Below the pieces are notes generated by a model, which was given only the letters and a program-made list of their open reading frames with translations, did not search any database and was not told the DNA's origin. From the NCBI GenBank assembly GCA_017562135.1, contig QEYB01001036.1, forward strand, positions 60,932 through 124,931: a stretch of 64,000 nt of DNA, in the 5' to 3' direction. The DNA is from Dipylidium caninum. Lineage: Eukaryota > Platyhelminthes > Cestoda > Cyclophyllidea > Dipylidiidae. Positions within the stretch are counted from its first letter, which is position 1. The number at the start of each line of letters is the position of its first letter. Shown here piece after piece: positions 35,635 through 46,450 of this stretch. Both the position numbers and the translations under genes were made by a program.

Positions 35635-36880
35635 ATGGCAGGAAGGAGAAGGGGAAAAAGTGTGAGCAGCAGTTGGTAGATGACGATGTGTTGAACGGCG
35701 ATATTGTCAGTGCCTACCCGAGTGTGCATCGTCGTCCGAGCAATTTTGTGTCGCTCGTTAAGGGTGTCGCCATTCCTTGACATCCTCTGGATAACGACGC
35801 CAACTCAGATAGTTAACAGTCGCACGTGAACGGAACTGTCAACGAGAATCCGTTGCTGCAAGCACACATTACCGCACGCATTTGCATACGTCTGATTTTA
35901 ATTTACGTCAAGGTGAAGTGAAGTGGAGGGCCAAATTCAAACGAGGCTTTTACAAACTGCGGGGAAATTCACAGGGAAGAAGTAACAGTAGCGGAGAAGC
36001 GAGGCGGTAACTAGGAGTGAGATAGAATTCGTTGAATTTCGCATTACGTAGAGAGGAATCAGAGCCAAAGACACAATGGTTTCACTCTAGCGACATATGT
36101 TGCATGCGATCAAAGCATAGTCCGCCCAAACACAGTTGAATGCCATCAACCTCCTTCCCCGAAGAGGTTAGAGGACGCCACCTACACATGACATCAGCCT
36201 CACTCGACGATTTCACAGGCGAGTGTGGAAATGTATGAGTGCGTATTTGCCAATTTTCCTCATTTGGTAGTGTAATTCTGATTTGGTGAGTGAGGAAGAG
36301 ATCTCGCAGGAAAAGTGGAGGCAGTTAAGTCTACATAATTTTCACCATAATGGCTTTCTTTTTGTCTTAAAGAAAAGCTTACGTTTCTTCAGACATTTCT
36401 TTTCTGTTTAACTCCTATTTTGTGCTCAGAAGTTCTGTTTATACACGTTCTGAGCGGTCAGTTGAAACCGTTTGAATGTGATGCAGACCGCCCCTCGGTC
36501 ATTTGATTACTCCTTGGAATTGAGGTTGTTTCTGTTGGGAGACGGGCTACAGTAGAATATATCGTCAGTGGCGAGGGAATTGGTCAGCAATTAGCCAGAA
36601 ACATCCTCTCCAATTGCAAAACCAGTCCCATCCTCGCCTCCCTCCAACCGATTTTTATAGCCCCACTGTGAGTGTAGTTCACTGTAACTCGTCTTCCGAC
36701 CAACTGCAAGTCATCCACTCGCTGAATACGCCTCGAACGTCCCACCGAAGTTCACGCGGTGACCTGTCAGCCGATAAGATAATGGAAGTATCCTTTCCTG
36801 CGTCCCCCACATACTCTTCATTCCAAACACCGCTTTGAATGTCCTTCATTCTGACACATTTGCCGAGTTGACGTATCTGA
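35635..36880 (+). repeat. Dispersed unit family, member A
   Basis: From CTGATTTTAATTTACGTCAAG (35891) onward this is almost the same as 58298-59271 (member D). Its first 250 bases match 57399-57620 (member C) and, inverted, 38765-38560 (member B). The first part has an open frame ending VLNGDIVSAYPSVHRRPSNF, also open in B. The last part holds the TCGTCTTCCGACCAACTGCAAG segment shared with D. Confidence 0.8.
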
Positions 36881-37244
36881 ATTCTCCAACGTTATCCTTC
36901 CAGAATGCCTTGGAGCACAGGTCGTCGTCTTCGGAAATTAAGGTTTCCCCTTAGGAATCGTCAAAAGACCATTTCTCTCGTTGATGCGCGCACCCAAGAG
37001 AACTGAGGATGGACGAGTATTTGTCTGCGGTGAGGGGAATAAGGCAGCGTTAGCAAGTTCGAAATCATCACTAAGGCGATGTCACGCTCAGTGGCCTTAC
37101 AATATCGAGTGACATTCTGAAAGTGATGGTTGAAGATGGGTGGAAAGTTTGGACAGAATAGTTGGTCGCTGACTGACCACAACTCATTGCCTTCATCGTG
37201 AGAGGCGGTGCCAGTAGTTGGCCCTCGCGTTTGGGAAACGATGG
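36881..37244. other. Spacer between unit A and the VKRAF segment
   Basis: A minus-strand open frame (36961-37350, 129 codons) crosses into the next feature. It has no recognisable motif, so I do not call it. Confidence 0.3.
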
Positions 37245-37450
37245 AAGGTGAAAATGAAGAGCTGAGTGAGCTTATTCCTTCTTCTCCATGCATGGATGAC
37301 CGTTTCGCATACGTTATTGCCAGCGTCAAGCGAGCCTTTAGTGAGGGCATTTGCAGTCAAGTCACAATTTTCTCCTTTTCTCCACTACTCTTCTCACGAT
37401 CTTCCAACCAGCAAAACTGATTCGTTCGAATTATCCTTGCAAGTCTGATT
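37245..37450 (+). other. Exon-like segment, VKRAF family, copy at 37.3 kb
   Basis: The plus-strand frame from 37292 reads MDDRFAYVIASVKRAFSEG and on through ICSQ. It matches the minus strand of 57020-57215 along about 190 bases (also TCTCACGATCTT.CA.CCAGCAAA), and more weakly 9470-9545. The protein is unrecognised. Confidence 0.45.
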
Positions 37451-37649
37451 TACTCCTCTCGGTGCACAGAAATAGTAGTGTTATCTCAATGCCCAAGATG
37501 ACATCACTCGAGTCAACTTAATGCATTAGAGAGATGCAAGGCATTTTGGCAGGCGATCAAGGGAAGCGAGGAAAAGCATGCCAACCGCAAGCGGATGGAT
37601 GGTCACCGTGTGAAAGTCGGTCTGGCGTGCGAGCAGGGATCAGTGGGTG

Positions 37650-38765
37650 AATGAATTGCAGTTTGGTGAGCTCAACTTAGGAAAAAGTCTTTCCGTGGAA
37701 GAGTTGCAGTTAAGTGGACTCAACACAAAACTATAAAAATCGGTTGAGAAGATTGGTACGGGCTGACTGTCCTCGCAAGGTGGAGAGTGCGTACCTCGCT
37801 GACCAGCATTTGCCTTCGCAGTTGGCCATTGACGGAATCTTCTACTGTCGGAATCTCTACCCGATAAAGAAAACCACCGCCCCCAAGAGTTATCAGGCGA
37901 AATAGCGTCATTCTTCATCCTATACCAACGGTTTCAACTCGCCGACCGGATCGTGGGTACGAAAAAGTCTGTACACAAAATAGGGCCAGAAAAAGGGGAA
38001 TAACCTTCGGGAAAAGTATCTTTTCTTCGAGGTAACAGAAAGCGGTTTCGAAGTGAATTATGTCGGCTAAGTGCCCTCCACTTCTGTCACAGATCTCCTC
38101 CCTCGCCTCGCTAAACCCTTTTTTAGAATGAGCCCTTTTGGAAAGTCGGCGGATGAAGAGAATTGGCGGCTTAGTACTCACACCCTTTTCCACATTGGCC
38201 TGTTAAATCGTCGAGTGGGTTTGATGTCATGTGTAAGTTGCGTTCAACTGCGGTTGGACGAGGAATACTTCGATCGCACACATCATGAGTTGGTAGAGTG
38301 AAATGAGGGTGTCATCGGTTCTCCTTCCTCTCCATGTAATGCGGGCTTCAGCGATTTCTTTTACATCCGCAGTTAATACCTCGCTTCCCTCAAAATCACC
38401 CCCGCATTTTCGCGAGGTGCCGTTTGAATTTTCTTCCCCTTCCTCTTCCCCTTCCGCTTCACCTCACCTCGACTATAATCGAAAGTTGGCGAATGTGCGC
38501 AGCTTCACAGTATTTGGTTAATGCGTGCTTGCAGCTCCGGGCTCTCATTGACACTTCCGTTCACGTGCCATTGAAAATCATCGGAGTTCGCGTCGGTTTA
38601 ATGGGGATGTCATGGAATAACGATATCCCTCAGCATGCGACGCAAAATTGCTCGGACGACGGTACACACTCGGGCAGGCACTGACAATATCGTCGTTCAA
38701 CATATCTTCAGCTATTAACTGCAACCTACACATCTGGACATAGTGCTTCCTGTCACGGACCACCC
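37650..38765 (-). repeat. Dispersed unit family, member B (inverted, diverged)
   Basis: Read on the minus strand it follows member A in order. It starts with the DIVSACPSVYRRPSNF frame (38578-38763), runs through the segment around GATGTCATGTGTA near 38222, and ends with the ATCGGTTGAG segment near 37740. A and B face each other across about 0.77 kb, forming an old inverted pair. Confidence 0.65.
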
Positions 38766-39566
38766 GTGCTGGCGAATAGACTCAACTGGTAAACCACAAC
38801 TTTGTGTATATGACTGTCCCCATTACATACGCAAAGGAATAGCTTGCGCAGCCCAAAATCGTCTTGTGTGGGCGCAAAAGATGTTGTCAAGTCAGATTGT
38901 GTGCCGGAGCATGAGACAGATTTTTGCAGATGTTGAGAAGTACTAGATAAAGAGCTGCTGGGGTTGAAAGGCTTCAAGGCTCTCATCCCTTAACTGATCA
39001 CAGTACATGTCGACAATTTATTACATAAGCCTCAGTCCACGGCTCTGAAGATGCTCCCTGTAGACCGCGCAGCTGGGGGGAAGATGGTCTAGTCAATTGC
39101 ATCGGCTGTCGCAATTCAACAGACTTCACTTACAGGCATAGCAGCACGAGACGCAGTCCACTGAAAAGAGCAGGCGTCAGACCAGGCTCCTCTTGCCATG
39201 CCGCATTGCGTGTGTCTCCTCGTAGCCCTTTTGCATGCCATTGCGTGGGCACATCTCTACAGTCTACGTAATTCGTAGTGATGTTGAACAGTCGCAGGGG
39301 ACACAAGCTTTCCTAGCCTGAACTTGATGCCACAGAACGTAGCCTAATGAATGTTTGTCCTCCAGCATGATGTCTCGTCACCCGTGTCTTATAGTGAGAG
39401 AAAGTGAAGTTTCGATGTAACGAGGGCTGTGTAGTGTCGCGCCAATAGGCCACAGTTTTTCTGGTGGAGGAGAGAACAAAGAGAATGAGATTATGATAGA
39501 CTCGACAACATTTTTGTATCACATAAGGCCTTAAGGGGCGGTTTTTGTGACTGCAGTACTCCTAAT
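38766..39566. other. Unassigned
   Basis: Short frames only, with no repeat partner noticed. Confidence 0.35.
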
Positions 39567-39735
39567 CTAGGATATCTCACGCGACGAACTGACAGAGAAG
39601 TTGTGGAAGACTGAATCGGTGACTATAAGTTGTAACCATAAGGCAGTCCAATCGACCCGATGAGATAAGGAGATAGGATAGAGGCCGTAAGACCTCGGAT
39701 GAAGACAAGACAGGAGGCAATGTGGTTACAGATGA
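39567..39735 (+). repeat. Dispersed repeat, copy 2 (partner 14085-14250)
   Basis: Same order of landmarks as the copy at 14.1 kb, including GGCAGTCCAATCGACC and GATAGGATAGAGG. The orientation is the same and the flanks are unrelated. Confidence 0.6.
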
Positions 39736-40052
39736 GCACGAAGCGTTATTGACTCAACATTTCCAAGTAGTCCCCTTTTTGTCTCCCCTCATTTCCTCCC
39801 TCTATGCTTCGCGCCGAGTCAACGACGTTGAGGTGTGAATGTTTACACACACTGTTATTGAAGTTGGGCACTTCATTTGCTCTTTCACCTTCATTTGCTC
39901 TCAAATGAATGGAATAGGAGGGAATAGCAGTGTGAGAAGCAACTGAATTTACTCTAATAGTCCGCCTAGAGCGAAACAAACCAGAGAAGACTGGAGCCAA
40001 CCAGAGAAGACGAAACGAAAAAAGTCGGATAAGGAAGAGCCGATCAAGCTTG

Positions 40053-40076
40053 TCCTCTTCTTCTTCCTCTTCTTCA
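40053..40076. repeat. CTT-rich microsatellite
   Basis: A short impure run of TCTTC/TTC units. On the minus strand it gives a glutamate run in an open frame (39746-40120), which is a composition artefact as far as I can tell. Confidence 0.7.
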
Positions 40077-40286
40077 ACGAAGATAAAACCATTGTCAACA
40101 TCGGCACTGCGAGTTACCAATGTGATGGCCTTAACGATGATGTCTCATTTTGAAAAGGAAATGTTCGACCAGGCGTTCCATGAGAAGACAGAGATGGAGA
40201 TGCGGACGAGGTCTGGCAGTACTGCTATGAAGGGAATATTGGGTTAACGAATTACAAACGACTAAGCCTTCAAATCAACCTACAAT

Positions 40287-40309
40287 TCAGTCAGTTAGTC
40301 AGTCAGTCA
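40287..40309. repeat. AGTC microsatellite
   Basis: About five AGTC/AGTT units in tandem, in otherwise unassigned sequence. Confidence 0.75.
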
Positions 40310-41860
40310 ATAAGCACCACTGCCACAGTCACCCACCCTTCGACTGTAAAATCACCCTCTCCACTGACCAGGAGGCTCAGCCTCTCTCACTTCAATCAGA
40401 ACACAAAGTGAAAGAAAGGCTGTTGATTACAAAACGTTCACCTACTGAGACTAGTTGACAACCAACACTCGTTCGCTTCAGAAGTCTCAGACATGAGTTG
40501 GCGTGGGTGAGTAGTCTGAGGCCCCCAGCAAAACATGTTCGAAGTGTTAACTCCACTATAACCCTACTCTAATCCATGATCTTTTCGAAACTGCACAGAG
40601 GATTTGCACTGCTGAATAGGCGACACTACTATGGCGTTGCTATTTCGTGCACACCCTAACCACTTACGGAATACAGGAAAAAGCATGCACTCATCCAACA
40701 TCAACGTCAACATCTACTCGCCTGTACAACAAATGAAGCCTCTCGACTCGAAAGTAGAGACCAAACAAGCCTAGAGAAACAGCATTATGTGAGGTTTGTG
40801 CGCTGATGTACACGAGGATCTTGTAACCAGTCGCAGACACATTCAAGTCCACCTCCTTCCCATAACCTCTCCACTTCGGCTTCCACTTCCTCATCCAGTG
40901 GCGTTCATGTTCTCTCCGACACCTCTACTTCCATGTCTTACCTTCATGCAATTTGTCATCAATTAACCAATCTCCAGGCTTCACGAAATGCACCTCTTCA
41001 CCACCACACACCGGGCCACTCGACCCACTCTTTCGGACGACGGTGAGTTAAAGTGGCTCAGAAAGGGAAATGCTGCTCTGTAGTGTGGGCTGTGGATTCT
41101 GTTTTCACTCCTCTCTGCCATGGACCTTCTCTTCACTTGTCACAAGTCCCGCCACGCACTATGCAATGCTACCTTATAGAAAAATGTTATGTTTGATTGG
41201 TAGTTTAGAGCATTTGTAGTGCTAGAATAATTTTTTAGTGGTTTACTACACACTCCCCGTCCAACCTGGTGGATATTTGCCTCGTGCCACAACGCTAATC
41301 GTCAGGGAGCTTCACGAAGACAGGTAGAGCAGCCGCGAAGGGAGACGAAGTCGTTTAATAGAGATGGAAGTTCACTTAGTGAACAGACATTTAATTCCTG
41401 CTCATCGTTGACGGACCAGGCCACTTTGATTTCCCATTTACTTGGCACGATTGAGTAGGCGATTCACCGACCTTGATGTGGACTGTGCACCACAGATTTT
41501 CAGCTGCCATGAGAGGCGGCGTTAAACAAGAACCGTTGCCCTGCGGCGTGGGTGAGAGCGGCAACTCGGTTGGCCTCGACGGCATGTGGGCGTCACCTAG
41601 TTGCCACTTGGCATTGAGTGGCGGTCTGGCAGCCTCACATCCGAATCTGCTGAGCCATAGGGACATGCTCGTGTCAGATGTTTGACTGTGCGACCCCAAA
41701 TCAGCTCAGCAAAATGTGCAAGGATTTGAACACCGACGAACCCTTCTAAGCGTCGACAATTTCTGCGGTGAGGTTGGCCGGTACCCAGATGATTTCGTTG
41801 TATAATCTGGTGTTCTATCCCGATGGCGACGACCAAATATTTCTTCCGTGATGTGTCACT
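40310..41860. other. Unassigned
   Basis: Only short overlapping frames. I find no motif and no partner elsewhere in the window. Confidence 0.35.
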
Positions 41861-41908
41861 TCGTTCATCCAAATTCCAACAAATCTGGAGCGACTTTTGA
41901 CCTTCTCC
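41861..41908 (-). repeat. Diverged third copy of the 72 bp repeat
   Basis: About 36 of 49 bases agree with the 34441-34512 copy by eye, including AAATTCCAA.AAAT and CCTTCTCC. The minus-strand frame (GEGQKSLQICWNLDE) keeps the first residues and the WNL of the others. Confidence 0.5.
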
Positions 41909-42507
41909 GCACATGCAATTCTCGTGGAGTCGATTTTACGCATGCCTTCGCGATTCGTAACCGATTGGCATGCGAGGAAGACGCGCCCGACGCCACTACG
42001 ATGCTGGCGTGGCCGCGTGTCACGCCTGTCTCTGTCATAGCCAATGACCCCTCTACTCCGCTGCCGGCTTAGCAGATTCGGCATGACCACTGGTGTTGGC
42101 ATGGCCTCTGACTTGCATTTGCTCTCCCTCACCTTGCATTGCCCACATCCTCGACCCTCCTGCTGTCCGTTACTTCGGCCAACTTTGTCCAAATTGCCTC
42201 AGGACCTACACGGAGTCGAAACCGATGGAGGTTGGAACACGGCGCAGTCTGATGCTATTCAGGTCGAATGTGACTACCGAAACGTCACGCTTGATGCGGC
42301 CTTCACGTCAAGATAAAACTCGCCGCTTAACGTAAGAGCTCTTACATTGCCTGTTTTCCTTCAGACAACATGTCATTGTTTTCGATGACGAGAACTTGTG
42401 AGAGAATTAAGTAAAGTAAACATTTATCGCGCCCTATGAATGCCTTGATAACTTTATTTATCATAAGCTCAGCTTGACTAAGGGCCTTCGATAGAATTGT
42501 GTAAATT

Positions 42508-42740
42508 TTCACGTCACTTCCACGTTAGTTGTCAACCTTTGTGTCCAACTCGTCTGCTTCACTTGTTGCCCATCTCCTCTTGTTATCCACTCCTTTCCGG
42601 CCAACATGACAGCTGGCTGGATGGACCTGATGTATCGGCGACTTTCTTGCTTTGCACCATCGTCTCGCCTTTCTTCTCGCACCCCCGCGGCCCATCTCAC
42701 GGCCTAACTTTTCGCAATGTCGAAGTGTTCGCCGCAAAGT
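42508..42740 (+). repeat. Dispersed segment related to 34161-34400
   Basis: Partner of the segment at 34.2 kb, same orientation. It lies about 0.6 kb after the third copy of the short repeat. At 34 kb the order is reversed, with the segment first and the repeat after it. Confidence 0.55.
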
Positions 42741-44189
42741 CTAGAGCCCCCTAACGACTGCAAGGCTCTAATCGCCTCGATGTTTTGTAGATTTGGAGCT
42801 CATTTCCGAGTTAAATGGCACTTGTTTATTGTTCACTGTGGCCTACCCAAATTCTGATGAACTCATGGCAACTATGACTTTTCTAAGCGTTGACGATGAG
42901 TTTTATTATGCGGCCCATCGTGGCGACAAGTCGCGGTGGGGAAGTTGTGCAGTTCGTGGTGAATCACGTTGGCTAATGACTCTCATCTGCTGTTGTGACA
43001 ACTGACGGTGAGCTGGTGCCTACCTTTGTTCTTTTCGCTTGCCGAGCACTCCTCCCTCTTTCATCCAACTATCAGCTTTTCCAGTCTCGCTCCGTCGATT
43101 ATCCGTTGTTATCTACTTATCTTCATTATTTCTCTCTGCTATCGCTTAGACCTCAGGCCGAAAACGGAGTTCGCTAACAGGGTCAAGCAGGGGAGCAAAA
43201 CGAGCGTTTGCGGATACGAAGGCGTGAGGAGTGACGAGAGCGAGCCGTAGGCAAAACTGAATTGGACCATTGAGACGGTGGTCGGTGGGAAATGTTTCCG
43301 CTGACCACTGATGAATGTTTGAAATTCGGCAGAGTGAATGCGAGTGGGAAAGTCCCTATTGAGGGACATGAGAGTGGAAACACGGCAGACGACTGTCTGG
43401 AGCCCAGTGGAAGAAGGAAGTAATTGTTCAAGGAGAGGTAGTGCAAATGCATGCTTCAACACGACATCGTCTGCAACAGCCACACGCTTCAACTATAAAT
43501 ACTTGCAGTTCATGTCGAACTCCAAATGCTTCCCTTGTGAGCATTAAATTCCGTCGGGGAGAAAATTCGGTGGAGAAAGAAGAGAATAAAAGGGAAGGAG
43601 ATGTAGAACTGATGCTCGCTTGCGTGCGGGGAGTGACTAACTGCATCTGACCACATGGATGTCAAGGGAAATGCTGGATTACCTGAAACGAGTTAAGGGC
43701 ATCCCCCAAAGCCTGAACCCGATCGTTCCATCAATGCATTGTAATGCCGGTTCCGCGCACTCCACTGCGATTCCCGAGCTAAGAGCCCCATGGGAAACGA
43801 CTCCTCCTTTTTCAAAGCGATATCATCATCTGCCCATATGTACCAGTAGCACTTTGCACGCCGCAATCTTCCAAGTCTACACAGAGTCGGTCTGCTCTGC
43901 GAGGCAGCAAGAGGACGCTATTGAGGCACTATCCGATGTAATATGGCCGAATCACGTATTTCAATTTTGCTTCAATCCAACAATGTAGCCAAGGAGGTGA
44001 CGGATGTTATGCATGCGTATTCCGTTCTCTCTGCCAACACTCTCTCGAATCGCCCCATGGTGAGCCGAGTGTAGTGGGCAAGCAAATCAAACGGGTGAGC
44101 GCAATTCGGTAAGCTGAACATCACATTTCGGAGTGAATTGCATTGGGATGTAAATGATCTGATAACTACGCAGATTTTCGACCATGTTG
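42741..44189. other. Unassigned
   Basis: Open frames at 42793-43005 (plus), 43139-43492 (minus) and 43659-43988 (plus, 109 codons) have no recognised domain. The last lies just upstream of the 44.2 kb block and could belong to the same old gene, but nothing proves it. Confidence 0.3.
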
Positions 44190-45400
44190 TGAGTGGTGAG
44201 CAGAGTTTCACTCAAAACGACGTGCCCTGTGAACAATTCTCATCGGCTGACATGCAGTCACAGTTGACCAGTGAGCCTTGAGAGGACTGGACTACTCCAG
44301 AATGACGACTGGTCTCCATTCCCTGCACTCTCAGCTGCCTACTCGCGTGAACAGCTTGAGCTACAGTCGAAAGAAGCTGACCGACGTTTGCGCCTATTTG
44401 AGGCTCTGCCGCAGGACTTCTCCCAACTCCATTAAGTAGGTGCTGCCAGCGGCGCCGTCCAGTTCGTCCTTTCTTGTTGAAAACTGCGTCAGCGAGGTGG
44501 AGATGCTGTCTGTCGAGGAATCTCTGAAAGAGACCAAGTCGTCCATTTGCCGATGTTTGTGTGCCAGTGTAGGGAAGCCAGAGGAAATGAAGTGTACAGT
44601 TTCCACTCCGTGCTCCAACTGTTACTGCGTCGAGCAGGAATGGCGATCTCCACCTCCATCACACACCTCGCGACAGCAGGGCTTTATTGAGGACCACAAC
44701 CGGAAGGGAATGTCGTCACAGACTTTCTCTGCACAACAGGCGTGAAGCGAATTGCTTGGCAGCGAGGTCGCCGGCTAATCGTGAGATGGTGGAAAGTGGA
44801 CTTGGTCAGGAGGAAAATGGTCACGTGATAATACTTCAGTTCCGCGCAACGCAGTCAAGCTTTCCAGCTTCGTGCAAATTAAATGAGTTCCATCATTCGT
44901 GTAATTGACGGTTTACAGTTCTCCTCACGTGGATCGTGTCCCACAGCATTCTTAACCATTTGGGACACTCACCTCCCTTCGTTTGAATAGTCCGCACGGT
45001 ATCGCATCAACCGCGCCTTCGTTTTGCCTACGCTGTCGGTGCCCTTCGTCTAGCGCATGCACGAATTTTAGGATGCATTTCCGCAATTTTCTCACGAATG
45101 CCGATGAATGGACCCACCTTGTCGAAAGGGCAGAGAGGCATGAATGTGTGGAAGATTTGCCCTGCTTCTTCACTGTCGCACCACACGAGTCTGTTCTCTC
45201 TGCGCAGCCTCGTTATCGTACTGGTTTGCCTAACCAGAGCCAGACAACCCTTTTGGGGTGGAGAGAGAGTGTACTCAATGGCCGCTGTCTCTCCTTTGAG
45301 TGGGTTATGAAATGGCTCCTATGGTGAGGTGTGGCGTATGTTTGACACCATCTCCTGGCCTGCGACTGTCTCTCTGCAACACTTTAATCCGATACTGGCC
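44190..45400 (+). pseudogene. Coding-like block with ELQSK and SVLSAQ exons, 44-45 kb copy
   Basis: Three pieces align with 59276-60130. First, an exon-like frame with LQNDDWSPF, then EQLELQSKEADRRLRLFEAL, ending at GT 44436-44437. Second, an open frame (44440-44745) with MLSVEESLKE and a terminal part near EDHNRKGMSS. Third, an open frame (45098-45323 region) with ESVLSAQPRYRTGL and WRESVLNGRC, ending at GT 45324-45325 (ATGGTGAGG). The third piece reads QSVLSAQRRYRAGLLHQSQT at 60 kb and ends there at GCGGTGAGA. Frame conservation plus GT ends fits exons of one intron-containing gene. This copy is the best preserved, so it may not be entirely dead. No family is recognised. Confidence 0.45.
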
Positions 45401-46054
45401 TAAACTCAAGTTGAACTCAAGAATTAGATTGAGACTAGGAAGGGTCTCTTGAAAACTGACGTATGGTACCTTTCAATCCACTTCCCTTCCACCAATCTTT
45501 AGGCAAAATTCTTTACAATTTCTATTGATAACCACATGCTATCTACGCCAACATCAGTCAACTAATGCGACTGGTAGGACTATTCGGCTTCACATCAGGC
45601 TAACCGTCTCCCGAACTGTCGCTGCGAGTAACTGTACGTGAAATTAGGAAACAGAATGCGACACAAGTGCAGTATGAAAGCCCAACAAAGTGCCGTCTGT
45701 CAGGATGGAGGGTGAGTCGGGACAGCGTTCTGTTCATCCGTCTTTTCCTTGGACATGGAGGTGGACATCGTTAAATTCATCTCCTCTGGCTTTTCAACGC
45801 TGTCACACGACAGCTTTTTCCGGCAAATCCTCTTCAGCTAGCATTGCCGCTACTCTAAGCAGAGAATGCAGGAAAAATGACACAATGATAAATGTCACTT
45901 GCAGTGCCCACTTAGTCGGTGTGAGGAAAGCTCCGTAAGGAGGCTTCTACAGGTTCACCCGTCGGTCAGTTTCTTTCGACTGCAGCTCGAACTAACCAGA
46001 CGAGCAGGCGTCTACGAGCTCAATGATCAACTGTTACAAGGTGTTAGCGAATGT
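45401..46054. other. Unassigned
   Basis: Nothing recognised beyond short frames. Confidence 0.35.
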
Positions 46055-46145
46055 TGTATTCACGGGTGATATTTTCTCCCAAATTGAAACTCGGTATATG
46101 GAAGGCAATCAGTGTAATTCTCAAACCGCTTACACCGGAAATGGA
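46055..46145 (-). repeat. Small inverted pair, left member
   Basis: On the minus strand it reads SGVSGLRITLIAFHIPSFN. The right member at 46305-46395 (plus) reads CGVSGLRITLICSHIPSGA. The DNA shares TGAGAATTACACTGATT-type and ATATACCGAG segments. The pair could fold as a stem with a loop of about 160 bases. Confidence 0.6.
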
Positions 46146-46304
46146 GGGTCGAAGAGCAGTGAGTTTCGAGGCTGTGGGCTGTTGATTGTTTGATTGTTTC
46201 GTCTGCCCACTCCTCGCTTCTTTCTCGCCCACTGTTTCATTCCTTTTCTCCCACACTCTCACGTTCATGAACCGGTCTATTCTTTCGTGAGAGAAGGTAG
46301 TTGG

Positions 46305-46450
46305 CAATTTGCGGTGTGAGTGGTCTGAGGATTACACTGATTTGCTCTCATATACCGAGTGGTGCGCGGAGTTTCAATTTCGCAGAAGGCATCACTCGCA
46401 AATTAGACATCCACTGCTATCCAGTCGCAGTTGATTGTTGGTCTCGTCGG
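46305..46450 (+). other. Small inverted pair, right member, with ELQSK-family start
   Basis: Besides pairing with 46055-46145, its second half (SFNFAEGITRKLDI, then CCAGTCGCAGTTGA) matches the beginning of the ELQSK-family block at 25.2, 44.2 and 59.3 kb (for example VVSGEQSF at 44 kb). After about 46450 the similarity ends. Confidence 0.45.

Noticed and set aside
39746..40120. Minus-strand frame with a run of glutamates
   Set aside because: The run is the translation of a CTT microsatellite. The rest of the frame has no support.
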